The position numbers and the translations under genes are program-made. DNA of 64,000 nt from Amoebophrya sp. A120 (lineage: Eukaryota > Sar > Dinophyceae > Syndiniales > Amoebophryaceae), in NCBI GenBank assembly GCA_905178155.1, contig CAJINV010000012.1, positions 1,430,492-1,494,491 of the forward strand. Direction: 5' to 3'. Each line of letters begins with the position of its first letter. Position 1 is the first letter of the stretch. This document shows, one piece after another, positions 12,201-22,047 of this stretch. The notes beneath the pieces were generated by a model. That model saw only the letters and a program-made list of their open reading frames with translations, was not told where the DNA came from and did no database searches.

Positions 12201-13559
12201 CGTGCACGGCGTCACGTATAGTACCCCTCTTGCGGCTCAGCATTGCACAAGCCTCAGCGACAGGAGAACAGCATAACAAAAGTATGCTTTTTTTGGTTGT
12301 ATATGAGTGTGCTTTTTTTTTGGGATAGGAAGCGACTGCAACTGCTCCTGCTACTGCAACTACTTTTGCCCCTGCAACTGCTACTGCCTCGACGCCGACT
12401 ACGGCCGTGTGCCTACAACAGCTCGGCTGGGGGGAATCTTGCAAGCACAACCCGGATTGCTGCGGGGTGAATGCTGGGACTGGGACGCAGATGATTTGTT
12501 TCAAAAAGAACGACTGGGAGGCAGGCTGCCTCGACTATCCAGAGCAAACATGTCTTGGTCTGCAAAAATGCAAGGTTTGTCATGCATCTCTCGCACCACA
12601 CAATCACATATGGTCTCGAATGCACACGGAGGCATCACATATTTTGCGAGTCCTTCTCGATGCCCTTTCCCTTCCGCGTGATGAATCCACCTCCTCCGCC
12701 TGTTTGCGTTCATGCAGCAACGCAGATGATTTTTTATTTTTTGTGATCGGGTTTCTTTTCGCATGACGCCAGGCCCAGACATACTTGCAGGGTATATCGA
12801 CTCGTGGGATTGCGAGATCGGAGGGATGATGAAAACGCCCATAGTCCCCGGAACGGACCCCTGGCACTGTACCCGTCACAGCACTTCCTCCTTCCTGCAG
12901 CGGGAGGCACTCCGCCCGGAAAAATCGTCTCTCGAACATGTGCAACATGATGCAGTTCTTGAACAACTCGGTCACCCGCTGGTTCATCCTCCCACGCAGC
13001 TCCTCGAGGCGCGCAGCGGCAGCACAACCGCGGAGCAGGAAGCCGCCTCGCGCGAAAGCCAGTTTCTGCCCAGTGGTCTCGGTATCATGACGAAAAACCT
13101 TCCCTCGGGCTCCCGATAGAAGTACTCCAATACGAATAAATGTTTGTCATTTCCACTTGAGGCTGCACCAAATTAGAATTTCGTCTTGCATACACGAGAA
13201 GCAACAGCGAAAAGGAGCACTTGTTTCGAGGCATTGTCTACTGTGTTTTAGCCGCAGTAGACACCACGTCTGCCATGATGCTCACGACCTAGATAACGGC
13301 GCCGACATCATCCAAAGAGACCTAGTAGGATCGTGCGGACTCTTTTCGCAAAACAAGTCTGATTTACCTTGCCCAAATCCGCGTCGCAAATCATCCTTTG
13401 AGTACGGGAGGGGGAATTTTCATTTCGATGCCCGAAGAGGCTTCCCTGCTGCAACACGTCCCCGAAGAACAAGGGACCGAGCGGACTGACCGCGCCACTG
13501 CATCTGCGCCGGAGGAGATGGCGCGCGGGGAAAATCAGGATGGCGTGCTGCTGGTGTGA
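6234..13559 (+). CDS. G2: large protein with Ala/Thr/Pro linker and cysteine module (paralog of G3)
   Basis: Exons by frame: 6234-6568, 6868-6925, 7236-7307, 7585-7932, 8190-8744, 8981-9296, 9567-9662, 9937-10014, 10247-10280, 10417 to about 10450, about 11890-12034, 12333-12535, 12802-13082 and 13436-13559 (TGA 13557-13559). Twelve introners and one long intron of unclear type interrupt it. Start MTGRMLG matches G3. Shared blocks with G3 include ADYSYWKTDLRW, GFWKGDAGDLLRI and WISSYNCPGQGPQ, then a linker rich in Ala, Thr and Pro, then a cysteine module (C, C, CC, C, C order, about 12404-12530). The C-terminus GENQDGVLLV is nearly the same as in G3. The cysteine order resembles a small knotted module, and the linker suggests a glycosylated, secreted or surface protein; both are inference. 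No named family recognised and no clear signal peptide seen. Confidence 0.85.
6569..6862. mobile_element. Introner F7 in G2
   Basis: 294 bp, ends TATGGGAGTGTCAGGATCGA and complement. Repeat AAGGG/AGGGG. G3 has the uninterrupted sequence at the same codons (about 15335-15350), so it is an empty site. Confidence 0.92.
6926..7230. mobile_element. Introner F6 in G2
   Basis: 305 bp, begins TATTACAATGAAAAACGCCC. The flanking five bases have diverged (GCGGC/GAGGT), but skipping exactly five restores the frame shared with G3. Confidence 0.87.
7308..7579. mobile_element. Introner F1 in G2
   Basis: 272 bp, perfect repeat AGGCC (7303-7307, 7580-7584). Frame kept. Confidence 0.93.
7933..8184. mobile_element. 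Introner F1 in G2
   Basis: 252 bp, perfect repeat TGCGA (7928-7932, 8185-8189). Close sequence match to the copy at 59631 in G13. Confidence 0.93.
8745..8975. mobile_element. Introner, singleton family, in G2
   Basis: 231 bp, ends TATCCAACAGAAAAAGTTTC and a complement finishing CTCTCCATA. Flanks CGAGG/CGAAA. Removal with five bases joins SPSSR to ENGFFFGHAIPAD, which aligns with VPPTGYVLPAD of G3. Confidence 0.85.
9297..9561. mobile_element. Introner F1 in G2
   Basis: 265 bp, flanks TCAAG/TCAGA. Removal gives IFFQVSCNNF, aligned with AFFQMACNRF in the uninterrupted G3. Confidence 0.88.
9663..9931. mobile_element. Introner F1 in G2
   Basis: 269 bp, begins TATCGAGTGCAAATATGTCT and ends TGCATA. 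Flanks diverged (GTTCG/GATTG); the five-base rule still keeps the frame. Confidence 0.85.
10015..10241. mobile_element. Introner F3 in G2
   Basis: 227 bp, perfect repeat GGAAT (10010-10014, 10242-10246). Inner sequence is the reverse complement of the F3 copy at 28379. Confidence 0.93.
10281..10411. mobile_element. Introner F4 in G2
   Basis: 131 bp, perfect repeat TGCCG (10276-10280, 10412-10416). It leaves an exon of only 34 bp between it and the F3 element before it. Confidence 0.91.
10451..11890 (+). other. Long intron or insertion in G2, type unclear
   Basis: The frame stops at TAG 10451 and resumes near 11890 (acceptor-like TTATTTCTTGCCAAG). Inside, a 33-bp sequence starting TTTATTGTGTCAGTCATGGA occurs twice (about 10479 and 11792), bracketing about 1.3 kb of mixed sequence with small tandem repeats (GTCGTTGTGGTTTCGT; GGCCCCCGTGTTGTCGTTT). 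G3 has nothing like it. No coding region supported inside. Confidence 0.55.
12035..12327. mobile_element. Introner, singleton family, in G2
   Basis: 293 bp, ends TATCGCACAGCAAAGTACAC and a complement finishing TTGGGATA. Flanks GCAGG/GGAAG. Removal joins WISSYNCPGQGPQ to the Ala/Thr/Pro linker in frame. Confidence 0.86.
12536..12796. mobile_element. Introner F1 in G2
   Basis: 261 bp, perfect repeat TCGAC (12531-12535, 12797-12801). It splits the cysteine module. Confidence 0.92.
13083..13430. mobile_element. Introner F5-like in G2
   Basis: 348 bp, begins TATCATGACGAAAAACC and ends GGGAATTTTCATTTCGATG (GATA mutated). Flanks CTCGG/CCCGA. Without its removal G2 would stop at 13119; with removal it reaches the C-terminus shared with G3. 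Confidence 0.82.
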
Positions 13560-15086
13560 AACGCTGGCATCCAGCTCAAGTGGTCGAGTCACTGAGATCA
13601 CGCAACAAGAGATTTTTCTTTTGCCGATTTCATCGAAACAATTTTTCATTTTGCAGCAACCCGATTGCTTTTTTGATTTTTTTTCTGGTTTATTGTATGG
13701 GCCTACTTCTTTCGCGTTCTCGTGGCCTAGCATTCGCGTTTTTCCATTTGCACTTGGATCATTTTTTGACAGAGTTTTCGTACATCAAGTTAGCCTATCA
13801 TCACCAAGCCAAGTTGTAAATGGAAGGTACTACTATCTCTATCCTGTTTCCTTTTAAAGAGCTTTTCTGAAAATTCGACGAACGCAATCAAGGTCACAAC
13901 GTCTCAAGATTAAGCCATGCGTCTGTTTTCTTTTTACTGATTTGAAAAGGTGCCTCCATCTCTAACACTTGCGACGACGAACTTCTGCAATAACCTATTC
14001 ACGATTAAGTGAAAAAGCAACACAAACTAGTACATCTTCTACATAAGTGTTCAAATCAACACGCATTTTCTCTAGCAATTACTGTTCGACGTAGCCCGTT
14101 ACATTTTAATTTTCGTCCGCAACAAGAAACAAACACCCCCAGCACTGGAATATACAAAACAGCTACCCACACGACGGGCAAAGGCGCAGGAGATCTAAGC
14201 GGTTGTTGCAGAGGAAAGGGTTTTGACTGTCCCCCAGACAACGACTGCCGTTCCTGTTCACCCGAAGAACGGGTTCTCCCTGTAGGACTAGTCCGAATTT
14301 GGATCAGACAAACACGCCTAAGTACTTTATGCGGAGACGAGAGGCTGTTGCTTTCATTTCTCTCTGCTTCTGTATCTATTTTTCCTTCTGCGGGATGTTG
14401 GATAGTTTGAACGTTTCTCCAGTGCCTCAACATCAACTCTGCCGGATCGGAACTCCAAACTTTCGTTTGATATTATCGGAAGACCCAAGGAAGCGCCATT
14501 GCGACGACGATAAGTGTTCTGCTTAGAAAATGCGATCGACGACGATTATACATCCCCCAGCCCGATTTTTCATTCATTTCCTGGAACTCGTTCATGGGTT
14601 TTTCGTAAATCAATATTGTGGCTTTCTTATTCTTGGTATTGGTTTCAATTTCGTTTTCGCACTCGTTCAACGAAAACCGCGCAGCGCGCTTCAGCGGCCT
14701 CATCGTACTTCATCTCGTGCACATCAACAAGAAGTGTCAAGAATTAATGTTTTTCCCGTCGTGATAAGCTTCGTCCTCCTCGTCGCAAGATGAAGAGTGC
14801 CTGTTCTTCTAAGTACGTCATTTGAAGACCCGCGGCATAGCCCGCTGGATTTCTATTACAGGCGTTCTTTTGTAGCGGTCGTGACATTTACTTTTACACG
14901 TGCCGTTTTCGACAGTCTACTAGCATTTGCTTCTACGCTGAACAGATCGAATTGAAAAAAATCCAGTTCCCCTTATTTTCATCGCGATCGACTTTTTTTT
15001 TCCTCAGTGTAACGAGTCGAAGTACACTTTCCTCTCCGCAGCATTTCAGAATCAGAACCCCAAAACGCCCACTCAGCACAACAAGA
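13560..15086. other. Gene-free interval between G2 and G3, duplicated flanks
   Basis: About 13560-14170 (3' flank of G2) is repeated after G3 at about 19892-20530. About 14705-15086 (5' flank of G3) repeats the 5' flank of G2. This shows that the tandem duplication copied whole transcription units. No gene supported between. Confidence 0.8.
14993..15007 (+). promoter_or_regulatory. Candidate trans-splice acceptor of G3
   Basis: Pyrimidine run ending CCTCAG, 80 bp before the ATG, matching the one before G2. Inferred role. Confidence 0.45.
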
Positions 15087-18000
15087 ATGACAGGACGAAT
15101 GCTGGGCAGTTTTTCTTCGCCGGGGCTGCTCGTTTACTCGAGGGGCAGTTTGTTCCGCAGCACTCCCTCCGGTTTCTCGGCCCCACTGCTGCGCCTCCTG
15201 AAAGGCTCGAGTTTGATGTGCGAGCTCTGGATGTGCAGCTTCTGGAGCAGCTCGAGCAATCTGCTGGGCTTTTCCGATGCGGCGCAGGTCGTTCGACGTG
15301 GGACGGAGGAGGACGTGCGCGAGCATTCTACGGGTGAGATCAAGGGCGGCGGCGACGACGATCAAACCGGTAGCGCCAGCTGCGGCGACGTCAAGGGCTG
15401 TGGGGGAGACGGTGAGGTGGACTCGACCGTGGGGCGACCCGCGTCCGCCGGGGAAAGCGGGGCGCCGCATCTTGGCGGCTCCAGTGCGGGTGGTGATGAA
15501 ACATCTTTGATATTGGAGTCATCCCAGTACAAAGAAACCGGCAATTACTACTTGGGGACGCGCGACCAGCTCCAGGCGGAGACCGTTTCACACGAGAGCG
15601 GCGTCAAAATTTTTGTTCCACCAACGGGATACGTGCTGCCAGCCGACTATGGAACTGCCAGGATCGAAATCGACAAAGTCGAAATAATCTGTCATCGCAT
15701 AAACTACAACGCGGCTGCTCAAAAAGTGACTGTATTGCAGAGGATGCAAGGGAGGCAGATTATAGTCCTGCAGCTAAGGGTCTTCAAGACGAGTTGGGCT
15801 GCTGACTAGCATGACAAAGGGCGGGAGCTTCTTTGCCCTAGACAGCAGGACTGATTCGCTTCCAGGACGGGGGAAATTTGTCATGCGCCGACTACAAACT
15901 GTGGGGCTAAGTAACTGGCATCGATTTTGTGAGTCACAAATTTTTCGACTTTGTCCATTTCGATCCTGACACCCCCATACCGACTTCAACGGGGAAAAGT
16001 TTGGCCTTGACACTGCAACGGGGAAATGTCACAAGGTGAAGGACACGGGCACTTTATCCAGTGCGAAGTAAACGTGCCCACGACGACCCCGTATGTGTCA
16101 TTCCATACAAATCTGCATGCCCAAGATGCGTGCTAATGCTTTTGTAAGACGAAGCAAGCTGATTGAGGAGCATTTTCGAATGTTACAAGTCGGCAGGTTT
16201 TGTCGCCACAGTGTCTCGAGCAACGAGAAGCAGGAAACCGGGGAAGAGGGAGGGGCTTGCGTCCTAGGAGCCACAGCTCTGGACCTTAACGCGCCAGGCT
16301 ACGGCGACGGAGGCCGAGGCGCCAAGGTTGGTGAGTGCGGCCGAGCACCCGGCCCCCGGCCGCGGGCTCTGGAACAAAGGAAAGGCCAGAGGCCGGGCGC
16401 AGAAGGAGGCCACTCGAGCAAGCTAGGGCCAAAATGCGAAACGCAGGCGAGAAGAAACGGGCCCCGAAACCGGAAGGCCGGAAAGGCTTACGCGCCGGAA
16501 GAGCCGGCAGCGTTTCTTTGCCTTGCCGACGTTCCCGGCTTCTTCTGCTCTGCCAGCCGGCCTTCTGGGCAAGGCTTCCGAAGGCGAAAGGCCGGGGGCG
16601 AAAGGCCTGAAAGCGAAAGGCCGCACAGGCGAAAGCGCAAGGCCGAAAGGCCGAGAACCCGAACCATCGAGAAGCCAAAAGGACGCGGGACCGAAAGGCC
16701 GGCCCGTGGAGCCCGCCGAGCGGCCGGCTTTCCGTTCTGTTGCTTGCTTGCTTGGGTTTCATTTCCCGCCCCCCCCCCTTTTCCCGGGACGGTTCCTCTT
16801 TTCTCGGTTGCCCTTCTCCCGGACCTCCTTATCCCTTGCTTTCGGTGCCTCGGCCGGCCGGTCGGCTTCTCGGCCGGCGGGCGTTTCGGCTTGCTTCTCG
16901 GCCGGCCCTTCGGCTTCTCGACCGGCCTTTCGGCTTCTCGGCCGGCCTTTCGGCTTCTCGGCCGGCGGGCCTTTCGGCTTTTCGGCTTCTCGGCCAGCCT
17001 TTCGGCTTCTCGGCCTTTCGGCTTCTCGGCCTTTCGGCTACTCGGCCTTTCGGCTTCTCGGTCTTTCGGCTTCTCGGCCTTTCGGCTTCTCGGCCTTTCG
17101 GCTTCTCGGCCTTTCGGCTTCTCGGCTTCCCGGCCTTTCGGCTTCCCGGCCTTTCGGCTTCCCGGCCTTTCGGCTTCTCGGCCTTGTGGCCTTTTTTCGA
17201 CTCGAATTCCCGGCCGGCCTTTTCTCGAATTCCCGGCCTTTTTTCGAATTCCCGGCCTTTTTTCGCATTCCCGGCCTTTTTTCGGCTTCTCGGTCGACCT
17301 TTTTTCCGCTTCCCGGCCTTTTTTCGGCTTCCCGGCCATTTTTCGGCTTCTCGGCCCTTCTTCGGCTTCTCGGGCAGCCGAAATTCGGCTGCCCGGCCTT
17401 TTTCCGGCTTCTTGCCTTTTTTTCGGCTTCTCGGCCTCTCGATCGGCTCAAAGAGAAGCCGGGAAAAGAGGAGGAGCCGGGAAAAGAAGACACCGGGAAA
17501 AGAGAAGCCGGGAAAAGAGAAACCAGGAAAAGAGCAAACCGGGAAAAGACCAAGCCGCGAAAAGAGAAGCCGGGAAAAGAAGAAACCGAAAAAAGAGAAG
17601 CCGGAAAAAGGAGAGCCGGGAAACCCAGAAAAGAGAATGAAACCGGGAAAAGAGAAACAGAGAAAAGAGAAACCGACAAAAGAGAAACCGGGAAAAGAGA
17701 AACCCGGAAAAGAGAAACCGGGGAAAGAGAAACCGAAAAAGGAGAAACAGAAAAAAGGGAAATCGGGAAAAGAGAAACCGGACCTCTCGGCTTCTCGGTT
17801 CGTTCTCGGTCTCCGGTTTTGCGTTGCTCGATTCGGCTCATTTTATGCCTGGCCATGGCTCAACTTGATATATAATCTGGGAGTTTGTCTTCATGCAATA
17901 ATCAGGACGTCGAGACGAGCGATTTGATGTGATGCGCCTGCACAACTTCTCGCTAAACAACACGACAGTTGTGCGCCGCGCCCAAGATTGTCATGCGCCC

Positions 18001-19891
18001 CAGGCAATGGCAATACTTGTTGACTTGCACTTGTCTAGCATAATTTTATTTCCCATCTACTTGGCTCTGAAATAGGCGACGTGGGGGCGTTCTTACTCAG
18101 GATCCGTATGGATTGCAAAAATGTCTGGGTCTGAAAGCGATGCAACTTGTGATGCTGTCCTTGGATCCAAAAAAAAGCTGTATTGCATGACTAGCAAGAG
18201 GAGCCCAGTTTCTGCTACACGGAGAGGGCATTTCTCACGCGAATTAGGCACAAGGAAGCCTCCTAAAAATCTGCGATGCTAGGTCATGCATCACAGGCGT
18301 CATGGGTCATACAAAATATGCATGACGAACCTGGGAATCTTCCAGACCCAGACATATTTTCATTTGATAATCCGACTACTTCCATCGCTGCAGGAATTCG
18401 TACACCATCAAGTTTCGCAAATTGACCGAAGACGACGACGAAACCGTTCGAAACAGTCAGACGAAATGGGGCGCGCACGAACAAGTCGTACTTCTCGTAA
18501 AGCCAGAGAAAGACGACACCACTATGACTATCAAATGCAAAAATGTAGTCTGGGTCTGGAACAAAGCAACTTGTCATGCTAATAAATCTGAATCATGTGA
18601 AAAAAATCTGTGTTGCATGATTACCAAAAGCTGTCCACTTTTGACCTAATCGAGAGGCAGTTTCTCACGCAGGATAGACATGATATTGATAGAACTCATC
18701 TCACAGAATCTGTCATGCTATGTCCTACATAGTACCAGACCTCATGGGCGGCCATGGAAAACCTGCATGACAAGTCTGGCATTCTTCTAGACCCAGACAT
18801 TTTTGCAGTTGATAACCATCTGGGGTAAAGAAAAAGCCGACTTCGCCTATTGGAAAACGGACCTGGGGTGGGACGCAGATGACACGAAAAATGCCTTCTT
18901 CCAAATGGCCTGCAACAGGTTCAGTTACATTGACGGGAACTACAACTACGATTCTGGCTACTCTGTGTCGGACTGGCATAAACCTGACGCTTTGGGATAC
19001 GGGCCCGAAGGACTCGAGGACGGTTTTTGGACAGGCGATGCTGGGGACCTCTTGCGCATCGTTTGGTACCCGAGTGACGCCAACCCTCCAGGAGCGATTT
19101 GGATCAGCTCCTACAACTGCCCCGGCTGGGGGCCGCAGGCTGCTGCCGGAGGTACTTTTTTTTTATAAAACTATCACTGTACTATGTTGTCTTCATGCAA
19201 AAGTTAAAGTTGAAGTTCCTCTCTCTATGCATGAAGTAGCTCAAGCTTCAAAATTGAATTTCACACGACGCCAGCCTGGACGCCAGCCCCGACGCCAGCC
19301 TGGAGCTGGACGCCAGCCCCGACGCCAGCCTGGAGCTGGACGCCAGCCCCGACGCCAGCCTGGAGCTGGACGCCAGCCCCGACGCCAGCCTGGACGCCAG
19401 CCCCGACGCCGTGGTGGGCCACACCGACCCCCACACCTGCAACACCAGGGTGCCAGCAGCTGCTCGGGGTAAATGAGGAATGCTTTCCGATGAATATGAG
19501 AAATTGCTGCAGTTCCGGTATGAAGTGTTATGGGTATGGCGGCCTCTACCCCAACTACGCGCTCTGCATGTCGTACTGTTCTTCCGACTATTGGGAGGGT
19601 GCGGCATGCAACTTGCTCGGCAGCGGCTCTGCTTCCACCTCCTTTTTGCAGTCGAACGACGAGGAAGATGTTGATCTCTCTGCTCGAGGACTTCAAGGAC
19701 CGCCTGCTGTCCCCGGGCGGACGTCCTCCGAGGGGCCCGGCAGCATGATTGCTCCTGGCCTCCCGGAGCAAAAAGCTACAGCTGCTGGTGCGGACGAGAC
19801 GGAGCAACAGCACGCTCCTCCTCATCCTGCTGTTCCGGAGCTGCTGGTTGTGTCCTCTGGGGAAAATCAGGAGGGCGTGCTGCTGGTGTGA
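15087..19891 (+). CDS. G3: paralog of G2 with TPAPTPAWSW repeat linker and cysteine module
   Basis: Exons by frame: 15087-15647, 15985-16054, about 18372-18528, 18820 to about 19152, about 19246-19891 (TGA 19889-19891). Aligned blocks with G2: start MTGRMLG; LPADFNGEKFGLDTATGKC versus IPADKDGKRVETGKLRC; HRCRNSYTIKF versus NRCRKDTLKF; ADFAYWKTDLGW; GFWTGDAGDLLRI; WISSYNCPGWGPQ. Then come a linker of TPAPTPAWSW repeats, cysteines in the order C, C, CC, C, C, C (about 19440-19580) and the tail GENQEGVLLV. The intron near 19152-19245 must join out of step with a plain GT-AG choice to reach the cysteine module; a GT-AG junction leads instead to a Arg/Gln/Pro frame that ends at 19472. Function unknown; secreted or surface protein is inference. 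Confidence 0.82.
15648..15979. mobile_element. Introner F7 in G3
   Basis: 332 bp, ends TATGGAACTGCCAGGATCGA and a complement finishing CCCCCATA. Perfect repeat CCGAC (15643-15647, 15980-15984). Absent at the same codons of G2. Confidence 0.93.
16330..16740. repeat. GC-rich repeat arm with GCGAAAGGCC units
   Basis: Irregular repeats of AAAGGCCGAGAA and GCGAAAGGCC. They are complementary to the TTTCGGCTTCTCGGCC array that follows, so the region can fold back. Confidence 0.7.
16840..17450. repeat. Satellite array, 16-bp unit TTTCGGCTTCTCGGCC and variants
   Basis: Many direct copies with drift to longer units (CCTTTTTTCGAATTCCCGG) after 17200. The 16-bp period is not a multiple of three, and several frames stay open only because the unit lacks stops; I do not call it coding. 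Confidence 0.9.
17453..17790. repeat. Purine-rich satellite, 15-bp unit GAAACCGGGAAAAGA
   Basis: About twenty direct copies with small changes, ending where the sequence turns back to CTTCTCGGTTCG. The purine strand is partly complementary to the pyrimidine array before it. Confidence 0.9.
18107..18369. mobile_element. Introner F1 inserted at the end of the enlarged F2 introner
   Basis: 263 bp, perfect repeat ATCCG (18102-18106, 18370-18374). The first two bases of the repeat belong to the F2 terminus, so it landed on the edge of an older introner. Confidence 0.9.
18529..18814. mobile_element. Introner F1 in G3
   Basis: 286 bp. Flanks diverged (ATGAC/ACCAT), yet skipping five bases joins TTMT to WGKEKADFAYWKTD, aligned with G2, which has no insertion here. 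Confidence 0.87.
19266..19410 (+). repeat. Coding minisatellite, 30-bp unit
   Basis: Unit ACGCCAGCCCCGACGCCAGC plus CTGGAGCTGG, three full copies and partial ones. In the frame of the downstream cysteine module it codes TPAPTPAWSW. It forms the Pro/Thr-rich linker of G3. Confidence 0.9.
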
Positions 19892-21008
19892 AAGGCTGGC
19901 ATCCAGCAGAGGTGGCCCAGTGACCGAGATCACGCACCAAGAGCTTTTTCTTTTGCCGATTTCATCGAAAATTTTGCAGCAACCCGATAGATTGCTTTTT
20001 TTTTTTCCTGTTTGTTGTATAGGTCTAGGTCTACATCTGCTTCTTTCGCGTTCTCGTGGCCTAGCATTCGCGTTTTTCCATTTGTACTTGGATCATTTTT
20101 TGACAGAATTTTCGTACATCAAGTTAGCCTATCATCACCAAGCCAAGTTGTAAACGGAAGGTGCCAGGTACTATCCTGTTTCCTTTTAAACAGCTTTTCT
20201 GCAAATTCCGCGAACGCGATCAAAGTCACAGTGGGTCAACAAGCTACACTTCTTTCTTCATCTTTTGTTTCTTACACTGAGCCATATCTCCCGTTTGCTA
20301 CGACGAACTTCTACGATCAAGTAAAAGCAATACAAACTACCACATCTTCTACATAAGTATTCAAATCAATACGTCGCATTTTCTCTAGCAATTACTGTTC
20401 GACAGACAAATTACACGTAGCCCGTTGTGTTTTTTGCACTATTTTAACTTTCGTCCGCATCCGCAACCAGAAACAATCTCACCCCCGCTGGAATATACAA
20501 AACAGCTACCCAGGATACGACGGGCAGAGGCGCAGGAGATCTTCCAAGCAGCTAGTTTCGCCGTGCTTGTCGAAGGTAGCAGTAGGCTACTTTCAAGCGG
20601 CGCTGTTCGCCTGGATTTTACTTTTTGTACCTACGTTTCGCTTGTCAGTATCGTACAGAATACATTGGACCGTTGTACTCGTAGCTTCTTAAGAACTGTC
20701 GCAGCTCATTGTTTGATGTCGTGTGCTGGTTGCCTGCATTACTTACTCGTTCAGCTACTTGCCAGAATTCGTCCACACAATACGTCTAGTTTTGGCCGTT
20801 TCTTTTCCGTTTTCACTCGCTTCGTCCAGGGTTACTTACTTACTTCTCCGTGCACCACACTGCAACGGAACGACCGCACGTAGTTTTTCATGTCGTGCGC
20901 CAGATGAAGTGTCAAAAGCAAAACTTCATTATCCTTCCCGTGACGACGACGACGAGACGAGAAAGAAAGCAGGAGCCTCACAACTATCACAAACGAAGGC
21001 ACTGCTCG

Positions 21009-21068
21009 TAGAAAGATTTGATTAGAAAGATTGTTGGAAGCACCAGGCTGATGGAGGATTTATTTAGT
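21009..21068. repeat. Left 60-bp direct repeat of the GC island
   Basis: Begins TAGAAAGATT and ends GGATTTATTTAGT. It matches 21988-22047 with one difference. Confidence 0.95.
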
Positions 21069-21987
21069 GTCGCCCCCGGGCCCGGCGAACCCGCTTCCCA
21101 TTTGCGAAGCAAGGAAGCGACGGCGGATTACCTTACGGGGGATCTAGATGGAACAAAGGGGCGCCCCCCAAAGTGGGGCAGTAGCATCGGGGGAAGGGCT
21201 TGCTAAGCTGGAACCGGGGTCGGCCGCGTGGGCGGCCAAAAGGTGCGCCAAAAACGCAGCCTCCCACCGGGGGAAGGTGTAAAAGTGGCGATTTTTGCGT
21301 CCATGGGCGCATTGGTATCCGAAAAATGATGGTTTTTTTGTCTCGCGAATCACCCCGGTACACTTGCGAAAAAATAGCGAATTTGGACCCTCCGTGGGTC
21401 CGCAGTAGCATCGTCTTTCGCAAGAAAAAAATGAAAAAATGAAAAAAAAAATCGCCCATTTGTAATGGGCCTTGCGCTCAATCCGAAATTTGTCTTGCCG
21501 CCAAACACGGTGGCACGCTGAAAGCTTAGTCAGCGTGCCGCCGTGTTTAGGGGTGTAACGTTTTGCCATTTTTGGGACGGAGGCCTCGGCCTGATCAAGC
21601 GGAATGCAATCGCGTTTGAGGTGCAAAAGCGCCCTCCGCAAAAATGCAAGAAATGAACAAAGAAAAGCCCACACGAAAATGAGCAAAAATCACGCGCCCG
21701 CCATACCGTGCGGGGTAAAATTAGGCGCGACGGTATGGCGCGCCAAAATTTTTGGATTATCGCGCGACCGCCCCCGCGCAGCCCGAGCCCCGCCCGACCC
21801 GCCCCTTAAAGGGGCGCCCTTGACCGCAGTATGCGGTGCACAACTGCGGCCCGCGACTGAAGAAGAAGGTTTTGCGCCTCCCGTCTAAGCCGCGCGGCCG
21901 CCGGAATGCGCGCGTCGCGGTTTTTTCTTCGCAAAGTGAAAAGCGCAACGATTGATTGCCGTATCGCCCGACCGGGCGCGGAATTCA
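21069..21987. other. GC-rich island with hairpins between 60-bp direct repeats
   Basis: 919 bp of composition unlike its surroundings. It holds a 19-bp inverted repeat with one mismatch and an 8-base loop (21503-21521 with 21530-21548), another around CCATACCGT/ACGGTATGG (about 21701-21738), and a GCCCAT/ATGGGC hairpin (about 21450). No protein family recognised in the short ORFs. Confidence 0.75.
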
Positions 21988-22047
21988 TAGAAAGATTTCA
22001 TTAGAAAGATTGTTGGAAGCACCAGGCTGATGGAGGATTTATTTAGT
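21988..22047. repeat. Right 60-bp direct repeat of the GC island
   Basis: Second copy of 21009-21068, with one base changed. Confidence 0.95.

Larger units (their letters stand above)
16055..18106. mobile_element. Introner F2 in G3 enlarged to about 2 kb by satellite sequence
   Basis: The left end TATCCAGTGCGAAGTAAACG with the following CATTCCATACAAATCTGCATGC resembles the F2 left half, and about 17960-18104 resembles the F2 right half, ending GTTCTTACTCAGGAT. Between them lie about 1.6 kb of satellite-like repeats. The flanking repeat is not recognisable. The coding frame continues at 18372 and aligns with G2. Confidence 0.7.

Noticed and set aside
12501-12987. Minus-strand open frames over G2 and elsewhere
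   Set aside because: They are shadows of + strand exons or introners; no minus-strand gene in the window has a recognisable domain or conserved frame.
13083-13119. Stop of G2 at 13119
   Set aside because: That stop lies inside an introner; removing it extends the frame to 13559 and to the tail shared with G3.
16093-17927. Long overlapping open frames (up to 515 codons) rich in Arg, Leu, Ser and Pro, on both strands
   Set aside because: They arise from 16-bp and 15-bp satellite units without stop codons and lie inside an intron-like block; no non-repetitive coding sequence supports them.
18879-19472. Arg/Gln/Pro/Gly repeat frame through the 30-bp minisatellite
   Set aside because: The frame coding TPAPTPAWSW leads into the cysteine module and the C-terminus shared with G2, while this one ends soon after.
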